Shown here in pieces: positions 49,505 to 57,816 of a stretch of 64,000 nucleotides of DNA. The translations under genes were made by a program, and so were the position numbers. Under the pieces are notes generated by a model, which was given only the letters and a program-made list of their open reading frames with translations, was not told the origin of the DNA and did no database searches. The DNA is taken from contig JAWKPC010000002.1 in assembly GCA_041390865.1 (NCBI GenBank), positions 310,001 through 374,000 of the forward strand, given 5' to 3'. This stretch comes from JAUIIK01 sp041390865 (lineage in GTDB: Bacteria; Chloroflexota; Chloroflexia; Thermomicrobiales; CFX8). The number at the start of each line of letters is the position of its first letter. The stretch's first letter is position 1.

Positions 49505-51283
49505 CTAGTCTCCAGCCGGGGCGGCGGCGGGATCGAGCTGGTCGTCCTGGACGCCCTCGACGTTGATTTCGGGTAGCCAGCCGAGCCAGTCCGGGAAGTA
49601 CCAGTTCCAGTCGCCCAGCAGCTTCATGCCGGCCGGGACGAGGATCACCCGGACGATCGAGGCGTCGATGATGACGGCCGTCGCCAGCCCGAAACCCATC
49701 TGCTGGAACATCGACAGCTCGCCCATCGCGAAGCCGCCGAAGACAGCGACCATGATCAGCGCCGCGCCGGTGATAATCGATGCGGTCGAACGCAGGCCGT
49801 AGGCAACCGATTCGGCATTATTGCGAGTCTGGTCGTAGTGCTCCTTGATCCGGCTGAGCAGGAAGACGTGGTAGTCCATCGAGAGCCCGAAGAGAATCGA
49901 GAACATCATCAGCGGGATCCAGGCATCGATACGCTCGACCTGCTTGAAGCCGAAGATCTCGTTGCCCCAGCCGTGCTGGAAGACTGCGACCAGCAGGCCG
50001 TAGCTCGCGCCGACCGACAGCAGGTTCATGATGACCGACTTGACCGGGACGACGATGGAGCGGAAGGCCAGCAGGAGCAGGATCAGGCTCATGCCGAGCA
50101 CGAAGGCGAAGACGATCGGCGTGAACCGGTCGACGACGCTATTGAAGTCGACCGTGAACGCGCTCGGACCGCCGACGAGGACATCGGCGTTGACGCCCCC
50201 GAACACCTGAGGAACGTATTCATCCCGCAGCGTTTTTACTGCCGAGAGAGCTGCATCGCTCTGAACGTCGCTGGTTGCCGGGAGAGAGATGACGGCAAGG
50301 TCGCCGGCCGTGTTCGTGCGAACCGTCGCCGGGCCGAAGGCCGGGTCGTCGGCGGTTCGTGCCTGTAGTTCGGTGATAGCTGCCTGGATATCCGGCGAAT
50401 TGACGTTGCTGGCATCGACGACAACGAGGTGCGGTTCCTCGAGAGAGACGCCGCTGAACTCTTCGTCGAGCAGCTCGAAAGCCTGACGCGCCGATGCGTG
50501 TTCGGGAAGGGTGCTGATGCCGGACTGGCCGAGATCGATCGTGAAGTAGATGAGTCCGATGGCCACCAGGGCGACGGTCGTGACGCTTACGAGCGCTGCC
50601 GGATAGTGCATGACGAAGTTGGTCAGGCGGTTCCAGAACCCGCCCGGCTCGTTCGAGTCGCGCAGCCGCAAGAGCGGCATGTCGAGTACCGTCGCGGCCA
50701 GGGAGACGATGCCCAGGATGACGTAGATGATCGGGAAGATGACGTTCGTCTCGAGTCCGAACTGGAAGAGTCCGGCGAAGAGCAGCAGGACGACGCCGAC
50801 GACGCCGGTCAGCACCCGGCCGGTCCCGCGGCTGATGTTCGAACCGAGGATCTGCATGACGGCCGGAAGCAGCGTCAGCGTGGCGGCAACCGAGATGATC
50901 ACGACGATGATCGCGCCGGCGCCGAGGCTGTTGAAGATCGTCGATGGGACGAGCAACATACCGAGCAAGGCGATGACGACGGTCATGCCGCTGAACAGGA
51001 CGGCTTTGCTGGCAGTGTCGCCGGCCCGGATGATGGCACTCGATATACCGCGCCCGTGGCGCAGTTCTTCGCGGTAGCGCCCGACGATAAACAGGGCGTA
51101 ATCGATGCCGACCGCGAGGCCGATCATGACGATCATGTTCGTCACGAAGATCGAGAGGCTGAATGCATGGCCGATGACCATCGTCGCGCCGACCGCGATG
51201 GCGATCGAAGTGACCGCCAGGCCGAGCGGGATACCGGCCGAAACCAGCGTGCCGAAGACGATGACCAGGACGAGCAAGGCCAC
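49505..51283 (-). CDS. MMPL/RND-family transporter, main part
   Basis: The 592-residue frame holds two sets of membrane spans around two outside domains, as in MMPL lipid or small-molecule exporters. The first set begins at once (VLVIVFGTLVSAGIPLGLAV) and includes MIGLAVGIDYALFIVGRYRE, the conserved G-x-D-Y family motif. The second set includes LFGLSMDYHVFLLSRIKEHY, the same motif repeated, followed by GFGLATAVIIDASIVRVILV. The first ATG in this frame (51283) starts after the N-terminal part, which lies in two other frames to 51857. Restored, the protein would be about 785 residues. The substrate is unknown. Confidence 0.85.
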   Translation of the reverse strand: MALLVLVIVFGTLVSAGIPLGLAVTSIAIAVGATMVIGHAFSLSIFVTNMIVMIGLAVGIDYALFIVGRYREELRHGRGISSAIIRAGDTASKAVLFSGMTVVIALLGMLLVPSTIFNSLGAGAIIVVIISVAATLTLLPAVMQILGSNISRGTGRVLTGVVGVVLLLFAGLFQFGLETNVIFPIIYVILGIVSLAATVLDMPLLRLRDSNEPGGFWNRLTNFVMHYPAALVSVTTVALVAIGLIYFTIDLGQSGISTLPEHASARQAFELLDEEFSGVSLEEPHLVVVDASNVNSPDIQAAITELQARTADDPAFGPATVRTNTAGDLAVISLPATSDVQSDAALSAVKTLRDEYVPQVFGGVNADVLVGGPSAFTVDFNSVVDRFTPIVFAFVLGMSLILLLLAFRSIVVPVKSVIMNLLSVGASYGLLVAVFQHGWGNEIFGFKQVERIDAWIPLMMFSILFGLSMDYHVFLLSRIKEHYDQTRNNAESVAYGLRSTASIITGAALIMVAVFGGFAMGELSMFQQMGFGLATAVIIDASIVRVILVPAGMKLLGDWNWYFPDWLGWLPEINVEGVQDDQLDPAAAPAGD

Positions 51284-51375
51284 CGAGATGCCGATCGTCT
51301 CACCCGTCAGCAGGTCGGTTTCCGAGGTCTCTTCGAATGCGAGGTTGATGCTCTCCTGTCCGCCGGTGTGGACCG

Positions 51376-51857
51376 AGAACCCCCTTCGCCATTGTGTTCT
51401 TCGACCGTATCGACGAAGTCGGCCGCGCCGGCGTCGAAGTTGCCGATGAAGACGGGCAGGATCATCGCCTGCTGGTCGTCTGAAATGAGCGAGGGGTCTT
51501 GCGTCTCGTAGTAGCTGATGATCTGGCCGACGAAGTTGTCCGGGACGGCGGCGAGATCCGCCTGGAGCTCTTCGACGAACGACTGGAACTCGGGACTGTC
51601 GACCGTCGCGCCGTTCGACTTGACGACGACGAGCTCATCCGGGCTGGTCCGTCCATGCGCGCTTCGAGGAGCTCGTCGGCGCGCTTTGCTTCCGGGTCGT
51701 TGGTGAAATTCGCGTCGGTCGTCATGTCGGCCGGGAATATGCCGGAAATAGCTCCTGCGACGACGAAGATCAGCGCCCAGACGGCGACGATCTTCCATGG
51801 GTTGCGTGTGGCGAGCGCCGCCAGGCGTCCGGTAAAACCGCGTGGATTGTCTGTCAT
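51376..51857 (-). pseudogene. MMPL transporter N-terminal part (frame broken twice)
   Basis: The transporter's N-terminus begins at ATG 51857 (MTDNPRGFTGRLAALATRNP), with a membrane span VAVWALIFVVAGAISGIFPA. After ARMDGP near 51645 the frame changes, and TSPDELVVVKSNGATVDSPE then FVEELQADLAAVPDNFVGQI continue the first outside loop in a second frame. After HNGEGG near 51379 the third frame takes over with SVHTGGQESINLAFEE. Each switch needs one inserted base, the second by completing a TTT run. It is the start of the protein whose main part is at 49505, so it should be read as one transporter gene, whether truly broken or misread. Confidence 0.8.
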
Positions 51858-51894
51858 TGTCTTCTTTATCCTTGCCGTACTCTGCATCGAGTAA

Positions 51895-52525
51895 TCAGGC
51901 CGCGCCAGCGTTGGCGGGGCTGAGCCGTTTGAGTACCTCGTTGAATACCCCAAACATCATGTCGAGTTGCGGTTCCAGCTGCTCCTCTCCAGCTCCTATC
52001 GCGATGAGCCCGACGCCCATCACGAATGCGTTGATAGTGATCGCCAGCGCCCGGGATCGAATTCGGGATCGATCTCGCCGGTTCGCTGCCCTTCTTCGAC
52101 GATCTCGGTCAGGGCTTCATAGAGTTGCTCGCGCGCATTGTGAACCAGCGGTCCGACCTCTTCGGGCTGGCGGATGCCGGCCATGGCTGTCTGGATCTCG
52201 CCGATGACATGCTCTCCGGCATTTTCGATCCACATGCGCTTGACCGCCTCGACGATCTTGACCAGCCGTTCGACTGGCGGGGCGTCGGGAGCGACGTTCC
52301 GCACCATCGCCGCCGGGCCGCCGCCGGCGCACTGCTCGAAGAAGGCGTGGGCGAGCTCGTCTTTGCCCGGATAGTAGCGGTAGATCGCGCCGGCGCTGAT
52401 GCCGGCCTCGTTCGCGATGTCCTGCATCGTGACATTGGCGAATCCGCGGTTGAGAAAGAGGTGCGGGCAGCGGACAGAATGTCCTCTTTCCGAGCGTCGA
52501 TGTGTGCCTGGGTAACGCGTGCCAT
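51895..52525 (-). pseudogene. TetR-family regulator, frame broken twice
   Basis: The conceptual protein begins MARVTQAHIDARKEDILSAA (start 52525). After one missing C near 52461 it continues LFLNRGFANVTMQDIANEAG with GISAGAIYRYYPGKDEL, a canonical TetR helix-turn-helix. The ligand domain runs through LVKIVEAVKRMWIENAGEHV to DPEFDP. After a second missing C near 52054 it ends with RALAITINAFVMGVGLIAIG and LEPQLDMMFGVFNEVLKRL, stop 51895. Repaired length is about 210 residues, normal for TetR. It lies 37 bases upstream of the MMPL transporter and beside a perfect palindrome, so it is the likely repressor of the pump. Confidence 0.78.
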
Positions 52526-52563
52526 GTTCGTCCCTGGGTAAACTGAATGCCCATTTTTCTAAA

Positions 52564-52581
52564 TGAATGAATATTCATTCA
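52564..52581. promoter_or_regulatory. TetR-type operator, 18-bp perfect palindrome
   Basis: TGAATGAATATTCATTCA is exactly self-complementary, 39 bases upstream of the TetR start. The half-site TGAATGA with matching TCATTCA is typical of operators for TetR-family pump repressors. It most probably autoregulates the TetR-MMPL unit. Confidence 0.75.
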
Positions 52582-52776
52582 CTCACGTTGGCAGTCTAAG
52601 CGCGCCAGGGCTGAGTGTCAACCCCTAGCGACGATTCTCCCCGTTCGCTGTAATGAATTCATGTACGCTCCGTTATCATCCGCCAACTATGCAGGCGGTT
52701 AGGAAGTGCCGGCTGAGCGCCACGACGGGCAGAGCCTTCCTACCACTGCTTTTCACGACAGGTGGGAGATTGATCG

Positions 52777-53529
52777 ATGCATCCATTGCTTGATGTTCCG
52801 GATCTCGGGCCGCGTTATGAGAGGGCGCTGCAGAGCGCGCTTGCCTACCTCTTCGACCGGTTCGAGCCGGTCGCGGTCGTCATCTGCGGGTCTATCATCC
52901 GTGGAACGCCGGACCCGGCGAGCGATCTGGACATCTTCGCCTTCCACGACGCGCCCTGGCGGCAGCGCGTTCAGCGCCGATTCGACGGCGTGCCGGTCGA
53001 ACTGTTCGTGAATCACCCTGACTTCATTGCCGGCTACTTTGCCGAGGAGCGGAATCGGGGGACGCCGAGCACGGCGCACATGCTGGCGACCGGCCATCTT
53101 GCGCTCGACCGGGACGGCCTGATGGCCGGCTACATCGAAGAATCCCGGCAGATGCTCGTTGACGGCCCCGAGGTCGACGATGGCCGTCTGGTGCTCCAGC
53201 GTTATCAGACGGCGATGTTGTTCGAGGACGCGCTCGACGTCGTTGACCGCGATGCTGATCTGGCTTCGATGATGCTTCACAGCGCGGTTGAGTCTGCCCT
53301 TCGCTACCGATTCTGGATCGCGGGACAGTGGCAGCCGCGTAACAAGGATCTGCTGGCCGCGATGGCGACGCTTGACCCGGAGCTCGAGGATCTGGCGAGA
53401 GGTTACTTCAGCGCGGCTACGACCCGGCAGCGTCTCGAGCTGGCACGGGCGATCCTGCGTCGCACGACAGGCGAGACAGGCGCGTTCGATTGGGAGAGTC
53501 CGGAGGATCATCTGCGAGAGAGCATATGA
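52777..53529 (+). CDS. Pol-beta-type nucleotidyltransferase protein
   Basis: This 250-residue protein has a minimal nucleotidyltransferase core: VAVVICGSIIRGTPDPASDL DIFAF, where GS and the paired Asp (D-L-D) form the metal/NTP site. The third carboxylate may lie in VPVELFVNHPD. The C-terminal half is helical (SMMLHSAVESALRYRFWIAG, LARGYFSAATTRQRLELARA), like HEPN-fused or antibiotic-adenylyltransferase-like proteins. The target is unknown. The start ATG 52777 follows GGGAG. It is divergent from the TetR unit and converges with the sortase gene. Confidence 0.82.
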   Translation: MHPLLDVPDLGPRYERALQSALAYLFDRFEPVAVVICGSIIRGTPDPASDLDIFAFHDAPWRQRVQRRFDGVPVELFVNHPDFIAGYFAEERNRGTPSTAHMLATGHLALDRDGLMAGYIEESRQMLVDGPEVDDGRLVLQRYQTAMLFEDALDVVDRDADLASMMLHSAVESALRYRFWIAGQWQPRNKDLLAAMATLDPELEDLARGYFSAATTRQRLELARAILRRTTGETGAFDWESPEDHLRESI

Positions 53530-53541
53530 ATCAGGGAGTGG

Positions 53542-54363
53542 TCAGTCCGCCAGCTTGGCAAAGACGACCCGGCGGTAGAGGTAGAAGCCGTTATCGTGAT
53601 CGAAGGTCCCTCCGCAGGTGATCAGAATCAGTTCCCGGTCGGTTGAAGGGCCGAAGATATGATCGACCGGCGCGTGATCGATGTGATAAAGCGCCGCGCC
53701 GCTGACGACGAAGCGGAGCTCTCTCCCATCGCCGTCCTGGCTGGAGACGAAGATCTCATCGCCGGGCGCGAGCTGATCCAGCCGGTAGAAGATCGCCTCT
53801 CCGGTCGGTGAATCGACATGCCCGGCCAGGACGGCCCGGCCAAAGTCGCCAGGAGCCGCTCCGTGTTGCCACCAGCCGATTTCTTCATAGCCGGTCGGCG
53901 ACGCCATTTCCCCGCGCTCGTTGAGCCCGACCGGAACGACTGGCGCGGAGATGGAGATTCGCGGGATCCGGAGAGCTACCGGTACAGCGGATTCGTGATG
54001 CAGCTCGCGGGAGGCGCTACGGGCCGCGCCGTCCGGCGACGGGGTTGGTTCCGGAGGGACACCGGTTGGCGTGGCCGTCGGTTCCGGCATTGTTGCCGGC
54101 GCCAGATTCCGCGCGTCCGGAGTCGACGATGGCGACGGTAGTGGCGAGGCTTCCGATGGAGTCGTCGGCGTTGCCGGTTCGTTGATTGGCGTCGGCTGTG
54201 GCGTGGCGGTCATCGGTGGGGGAGCATCGCCGATGAGGACCGGCGCCGGGCCGCTGAGTTCAGCTTCGGCGGGTGTCGATTCGACGATTTGCCAGATGGT
54301 GATGCTCGCCGCGGCGGCTCCAATCATCAGGAACGCTACCGCGGCGAACTGCATCACTCTCAT
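53542..54363 (-). CDS. Class F-like sortase
   Basis: This 273-residue transpeptidase would join LPXTG proteins to the cell envelope. An N-terminal anchor (about residues 7-28, AVAFLMIGAAAASITIWQIV) is followed by a Pro/Thr/Ser-rich linker. The catalytic domain starts at about residue 130, and active-site residues are all present: His in VLAGHVDSPTG, Cys in LILITCGGTF (TLxTC type), and Arg in YLYRRVVFA. It lies six bases downstream of the gene for an LPXTG-ending protein, its probable substrate. This is notable for a lineage whose envelope is not of the classical Gram-positive type. Confidence 0.9.
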   Translation of the reverse strand: MRVMQFAAVAFLMIGAAAASITIWQIVESTPAEAELSGPAPVLIGDAPPPMTATPQPTPINEPATPTTPSEASPLPSPSSTPDARNLAPATMPEPTATPTGVPPEPTPSPDGAARSASRELHHESAVPVALRIPRISISAPVVPVGLNERGEMASPTGYEEIGWWQHGAAPGDFGRAVLAGHVDSPTGEAIFYRLDQLAPGDEIFVSSQDGDGRELRFVVSGAALYHIDHAPVDHIFGPSTDRELILITCGGTFDHDNGFYLYRRVVFAKLAD

Positions 54364-54369
54364 CCGAGA

Positions 54370-55371
54370 CTAGTTGAAGCGGCGGGTCCAGTAGAACAGG
54401 CCACCGCTGGCCGCGAGACAGAGAACCGCCAGCGTGCTGAACAGCAGGAGGTTTGTTCCTCCATCGCTGGTCGCGGTTCCTCCCGCGCCCGTCGAGGGCA
54501 GCGACGGCGCCGGGGTTGCCGTGGCGGTTGGCTCCGGCGTTGCCGTCGGGGCCGGGGTCTCGGTTGGCGGTGCTTCGGTCGGCGATGCTTCAGCGGTACC
54601 GGTAGCTGTTTCCGTTGTCGCTGCCTCGCCGGTCGCGGTCGGTTCCGCTTCTGTCGCGGTGGGTTCGCCATCGCCGGATTCGCGCAGCTCGTCGACCAAG
54701 ATCTCGGCCGAGAAATTGCCGGGGTCGGCGAAGCCACTGAGATAGACGGTCTGGTAGACGCCTTCCTCGACGGTCAGACCCTGTTCGATGAAGATCCGGT
54801 TGTCGGTTCCCGATTCGTAGAAATCGAGCTCGTAGCTTCCCGCCTCGGCCATGACATAGTCGCTGACGGTCATCGGGGCGACGCCTTCGATGAGCCGGGC
54901 TTCGGTGTTGCCGACCAGATCGATCTCGCCATTGTCAGGGACGCTGTTGAAGAGGCGGATGCCGCCCATACCGGCGTCGATGTCGCCATCGTTGACGTCG
55001 ACGATCAGAACGATCGATGGAGTCGGGAGTTCGCCGCTGATGACGGCGCTGTAGTTATTGCCGGTTTCGAGCGTGACCGTGGCGGTCGAGAGCGCCTGCT
55101 CGGTGCTTGTATCGGGGTCGAAGATCGAGATCTCATGGTCTCCGGCCGGGACGTCCATATATTCGGTTGCTTCGAGCCAGAAGAGGTTTTCGGCGACAGA
55201 CTCTCCGTTGACCGTCACGTTGACCGGGGGCGTGTCGATGCCGGCGTGGACGATGCGAAGCCCCGCCGCTTCCTCCGTCTGGGCGCTGGTCAGGCCGAGC
55301 GAGGCGGCCAGCAGGCCGAGCAACGCTCCGATTCCGATGAGTCGCAACAACATCTGGCGGGAGCGCACCAT
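54370..55371 (-). CDS. DUF4397-domain surface protein with LPXTG sorting signal
   Basis: This 333-residue exported protein starts at ATG 55371 behind AGGGGA, with signal peptide LLRLIGIGALLGLLAASLGL. The DUF4397 region opens with AGLRIVHAGIDTPPVNVTVN and GESVAENLFWLEATEYMDVP, a beta-sandwich typical of the family, repeated further on. A long Thr/Pro/Ala/Glu-rich stalk follows, then the sorting signal LPSTGAGGT, a hydrophobic helix LLLFSTLAVLCLAASGGLFY and the basic end WTRRFN. It is therefore a covalently anchored wall protein, and the sortase gene directly downstream supports this. Confidence 0.9.
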   Translation of the reverse strand: MVRSRQMLLRLIGIGALLGLLAASLGLTSAQTEEAAGLRIVHAGIDTPPVNVTVNGESVAENLFWLEATEYMDVPAGDHEISIFDPDTSTEQALSTATVTLETGNNYSAVISGELPTPSIVLIVDVNDGDIDAGMGGIRLFNSVPDNGEIDLVGNTEARLIEGVAPMTVSDYVMAEAGSYELDFYESGTDNRIFIEQGLTVEEGVYQTVYLSGFADPGNFSAEILVDELRESGDGEPTATEAEPTATGEAATTETATGTAEASPTEAPPTETPAPTATPEPTATATPAPSLPSTGAGGTATSDGGTNLLLFSTLAVLCLAASGGLFYWTRRFN

Positions 55372-55591
55372 CAATTTCCCCTGTCTCGAATTCCAATTCA
55401 CCCACCCCAAAGGTGTACGTTCACTGATAGACTACTGGTGTACGTGTCTGAATGTCAATGCGATCAATCGTCATCCCGCCGGACCCGGCTGATTTCCGAG
55501 GATGGCGCAACCAACGGGGGACTTCACCCGTTAAGTGATCGCAGGCAGGTTGTAATACAGGTTGGAATCATTCGATTGACACTTCGGAGGG

Positions 55592-55735
55592 ATGTTCCGG
55601 TTGGGTGACCGTTGGATAGAGAGTCCGCTTAGAAGATCACGTCTCATCGCCCTGGCGATTATGGTGGCTACGTTGTTAGCCATGACGGTGATCGTAGGAT
55701 CGGACTCCGGCGGCTCGCTGCCGGCAATCTTCTAG
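55592..55735 (+). CDS. Small 47-residue membrane protein
   Basis: The frame encodes MFRLGDRWIESPLRRSRLIA followed by LAIMVATLLAMTVIVGSDS and GGSLPAIF. One membrane span (about residues 18-36) follows a basic stretch, placing the N-terminus inside. GGAGG lies one base before the ATG, which is too close; TTG at 55601 would be better spaced. No family. It sits in the 600-base gap between the divergent LPXTG gene and the coiled-coil protein gene; I see nothing else in that gap. Confidence 0.4.
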   Translation: MFRLGDRWIESPLRRSRLIALAIMVATLLAMTVIVGSDSGGSLPAIF

Positions 55736-55968
55736 CTTTTCTCCCCTCTGATCCTCTCGTGCGGGCTTCCCCGGCGCGGGAAACTCGCGTTATCTGGTTC
55801 GACGCATCCCGCGATTCATCGTGCGGCCCAACGGCCGCCGCTAATACCCTGCTCCCTGAGAGAAATAGCGATTCGGCCTGTGGCCTGCCCAGCCCACTTG
55901 CATACGTCGTCCGTACACTCCACAATGACCCCGCTGGTTACGAATGTATCTCGGTTAGGGGATAGTGG

Positions 55969-56724
55969 ATGGTGTCGGGGCATCATTTGGTGAAGGCGGC
56001 GAGGTTTGGTCGGATTGCCTTCGTGTTGTTGATTGTTGGAGTTGCGTTCGGGGCGACAGGGGTCGCCGCTCAAGCGCCGCCGATCGTCCTTTGTAAGAGT
56101 GGATATACCGGGGCTGTGCGGGAGATCAAGCCGGAGCAGAACTGTCTAGGCCACGAGACGCGGCTCGAGTTCCAGAGTTACGAAGGCGGGCTCGAAGCAA
56201 ACGATCTGCTCCAGCAGCAGATCGATGCGCTGGACGTCCGGGTCACCGCGCTCGAGGGCCGAATGGACACGGCTGAAGGCGATATCGACGATCTGGAGGG
56301 CCGGATGGACACGGCTGAAGGCGACATCGATAGCCTGGAGGGCCGAATGGACACGGCTGAAGGCGATATCGACGACCTGGAGGGCCGAATGGACACGGCT
56401 GAGGGCGATATCGACGACCTGGAGACTCGGATGACGACGACCGAGACGAATGTCACGAACCTGGACACCCGGGTGACGAATATCCGTAACTTCTTCACCG
56501 GTGTCGCGAACAACCTCCGGGCTTGCTTCACGGGTGTGGGTTCGACCTACTCCATTGAGATTCCGGCGCTGACAATTCCAGCGCTTAGTGTCGACCTTGG
56601 CGAACTTGGAACCTTCGATATCACCCCGGCAATTCCCCTCTTCCCAGGACTGAGCATCTCGGTGTTCAACGCCGGCAATGTTATTCCCTGCTTGAACGGG
56701 GTTGCGACGGCGTCTGGTCTATAA
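55969..56724 (+). CDS. Secreted coiled-coil protein with four 42-bp repeats
   Basis: This 251-residue exported protein has a signal peptide (VKAARFGRIAFVLLIVGVAF, cut near GVAAQA), a two-Cys N-domain (VLCKSGYTGAV, then NCLGHET), a coiled coil, and a C-domain with two further Cys. The coil has four 14-residue units of LEGRMDTAEGDIDD and a partial fifth, encoded by near-identical 42-base direct repeats at 56251-56418. L1, M5, A8 and I12 fall on 4-3 heptad positions, so each unit is two heptads. The C-domain ends IEIPALTIPALSVDLGELGT. It is probably a surface stalk or trimeric fibre with Cys-linked ends. It has its own terminator at 56743. Confidence 0.82.
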   Translation: MVSGHHLVKAARFGRIAFVLLIVGVAFGATGVAAQAPPIVLCKSGYTGAVREIKPEQNCLGHETRLEFQSYEGGLEANDLLQQQIDALDVRVTALEGRMDTAEGDIDDLEGRMDTAEGDIDSLEGRMDTAEGDIDDLEGRMDTAEGDIDDLETRMTTTETNVTNLDTRVTNIRNFFTGVANNLRACFTGVGSTYSIEIPALTIPALSVDLGELGTFDITPAIPLFPGLSISVFNAGNVIPCLNGVATASGL

Positions 56725-56742
56725 CGTCGCTGCATCTCACCA

Positions 56743-56776
56743 GAGAGGCGTGGCCCCTGCAGGGGCCACGCCTCTC
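56743..56776 (+). terminator. Rho-independent terminator of the coiled-coil gene
   Basis: GAGAGGCGTGGCCCCTG and CAGGGGCCACGCCTCTC make a perfect 34-base palindrome, 19 bases past the stop, with TCTTCTT following. Strong stem; moderate T-tract. Confidence 0.75.
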
Positions 56777-56909
56777 GTCTTCTTCGCTGGATAAAATTCA
56801 GGGTCGACCGCATTCCTTGCTGTTAGCAGCACCTCGTCTATGCCCTGCCCGGGGCGTGCTACGCTCGGACAACGCGTTGAAAACAAGAACCTGAGCGAAG
56901 GAGGCGGGT

Positions 56910-57785
56910 GTGGCGCGCGTCAACCGGGCGATCGAGCTGCTGGCGGCGGGTGAGGTTATCTATTACACCGCCGCCGGTGAACTGACCTATGAGCATGGTG
57001 TCGAGCAGGCGTCGACCTGGGCCGACTTCCTGATGGTCGACTTCGAGCACTACGCCTTCGATATCGTTGGCTTGACGGCGTTCATGCGCGGTCTCGTCGA
57101 TGGCGGGCCGCTGCCGAGCGGACATCGGACGCCGACGGTCATCGCGACTCTTCCCTCCAACTGCAGAACGGCGGCGGAGGTGCACGCCAACGCCTGGCAG
57201 ATCCGGCAAGTCCTGAGCGCCGGCGTTCACGGCGTCCTGCACACGCATGCGCGGCGAGCCGACGCGGTCCGGGCCTTCGTCGAGCACTGCCGGTACCCGT
57301 TCCAGACCATCGGCGTCGGCGAGGGACTGGGCCGTGGAGAGCGCGGGTCCGGCGGTCAGCAGCGCCCTGCCGAGATCTGGGGCGTCGAGGTCGATGAATA
57401 CCTGCGGATTGCCGACCCGTGGCCGCTCAATCCGGACGGGGAGCTATTGCTGGGTCTGAAGATGGAGGACCGGCAGGCCGTGGCCAATGCCGGGGAGATC
57501 GCCAGCGTGCCGGGCATCGCCTTCGCCGAGTGGGGCCCCGGCGACATGGGTATGGCCTACGGCTATCGGGACGCCCACGATCCGCCATATCCAGCGGATA
57601 TGGACGATGCGAGGAGAACGATCCGGGCCGCGTGCGACCGGGCAGGGCTGGCATTTCTCTGCTCCTGGAACGATCCGAACCAGTCGACCGAGGAGAATGT
57701 CCGCTATCTGCTCGATGATGGCGTCCGGATCATCTCGGGCGCCGGTGAGGAGATGGCGCGGATCGGGCGGGCTCTGGCCGGATAG
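56910..57785 (+). CDS. HpcH/HpaI-family aldolase
   Basis: This 291-residue class II pyruvate aldolase/lyase has FLMVDFEHYAFDIVGL as the strand-2 Glu/His loop, VHGVLHTHARRADAVRAFV as the strand-3 region and GVGEGLGRGERG as a glycine-rich insertion. The metal-site pattern AEWGPGDMGMAYG follows, the usual G-P-x-D-L-x-x-x-x-G, and LGLKMEDRQAVANAGEI supplies the conserved Glu. It would cleave or form a carbon-carbon bond of a 2-oxo acid with a divalent metal. The substrate is unknown. GTG 56910 has AAGGAGGCGGG right before it. Confidence 0.85.
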   Translation: MARVNRAIELLAAGEVIYYTAAGELTYEHGVEQASTWADFLMVDFEHYAFDIVGLTAFMRGLVDGGPLPSGHRTPTVIATLPSNCRTAAEVHANAWQIRQVLSAGVHGVLHTHARRADAVRAFVEHCRYPFQTIGVGEGLGRGERGSGGQQRPAEIWGVEVDEYLRIADPWPLNPDGELLLGLKMEDRQAVANAGEIASVPGIAFAEWGPGDMGMAYGYRDAHDPPYPADMDDARRTIRAACDRAGLAFLCSWNDPNQSTEENVRYLLDDGVRIISGAGEEMARIGRALAG

Positions 57786-57816
57786 CGGACCCGTAGCCGC
57801 AAGCTCGCCCGGAGAT

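Noticed and set aside
56251..56418. CRISPR-like array
   Set aside because: The 42-base repeats are direct, back to back without spacers, and in frame within a coding gene.
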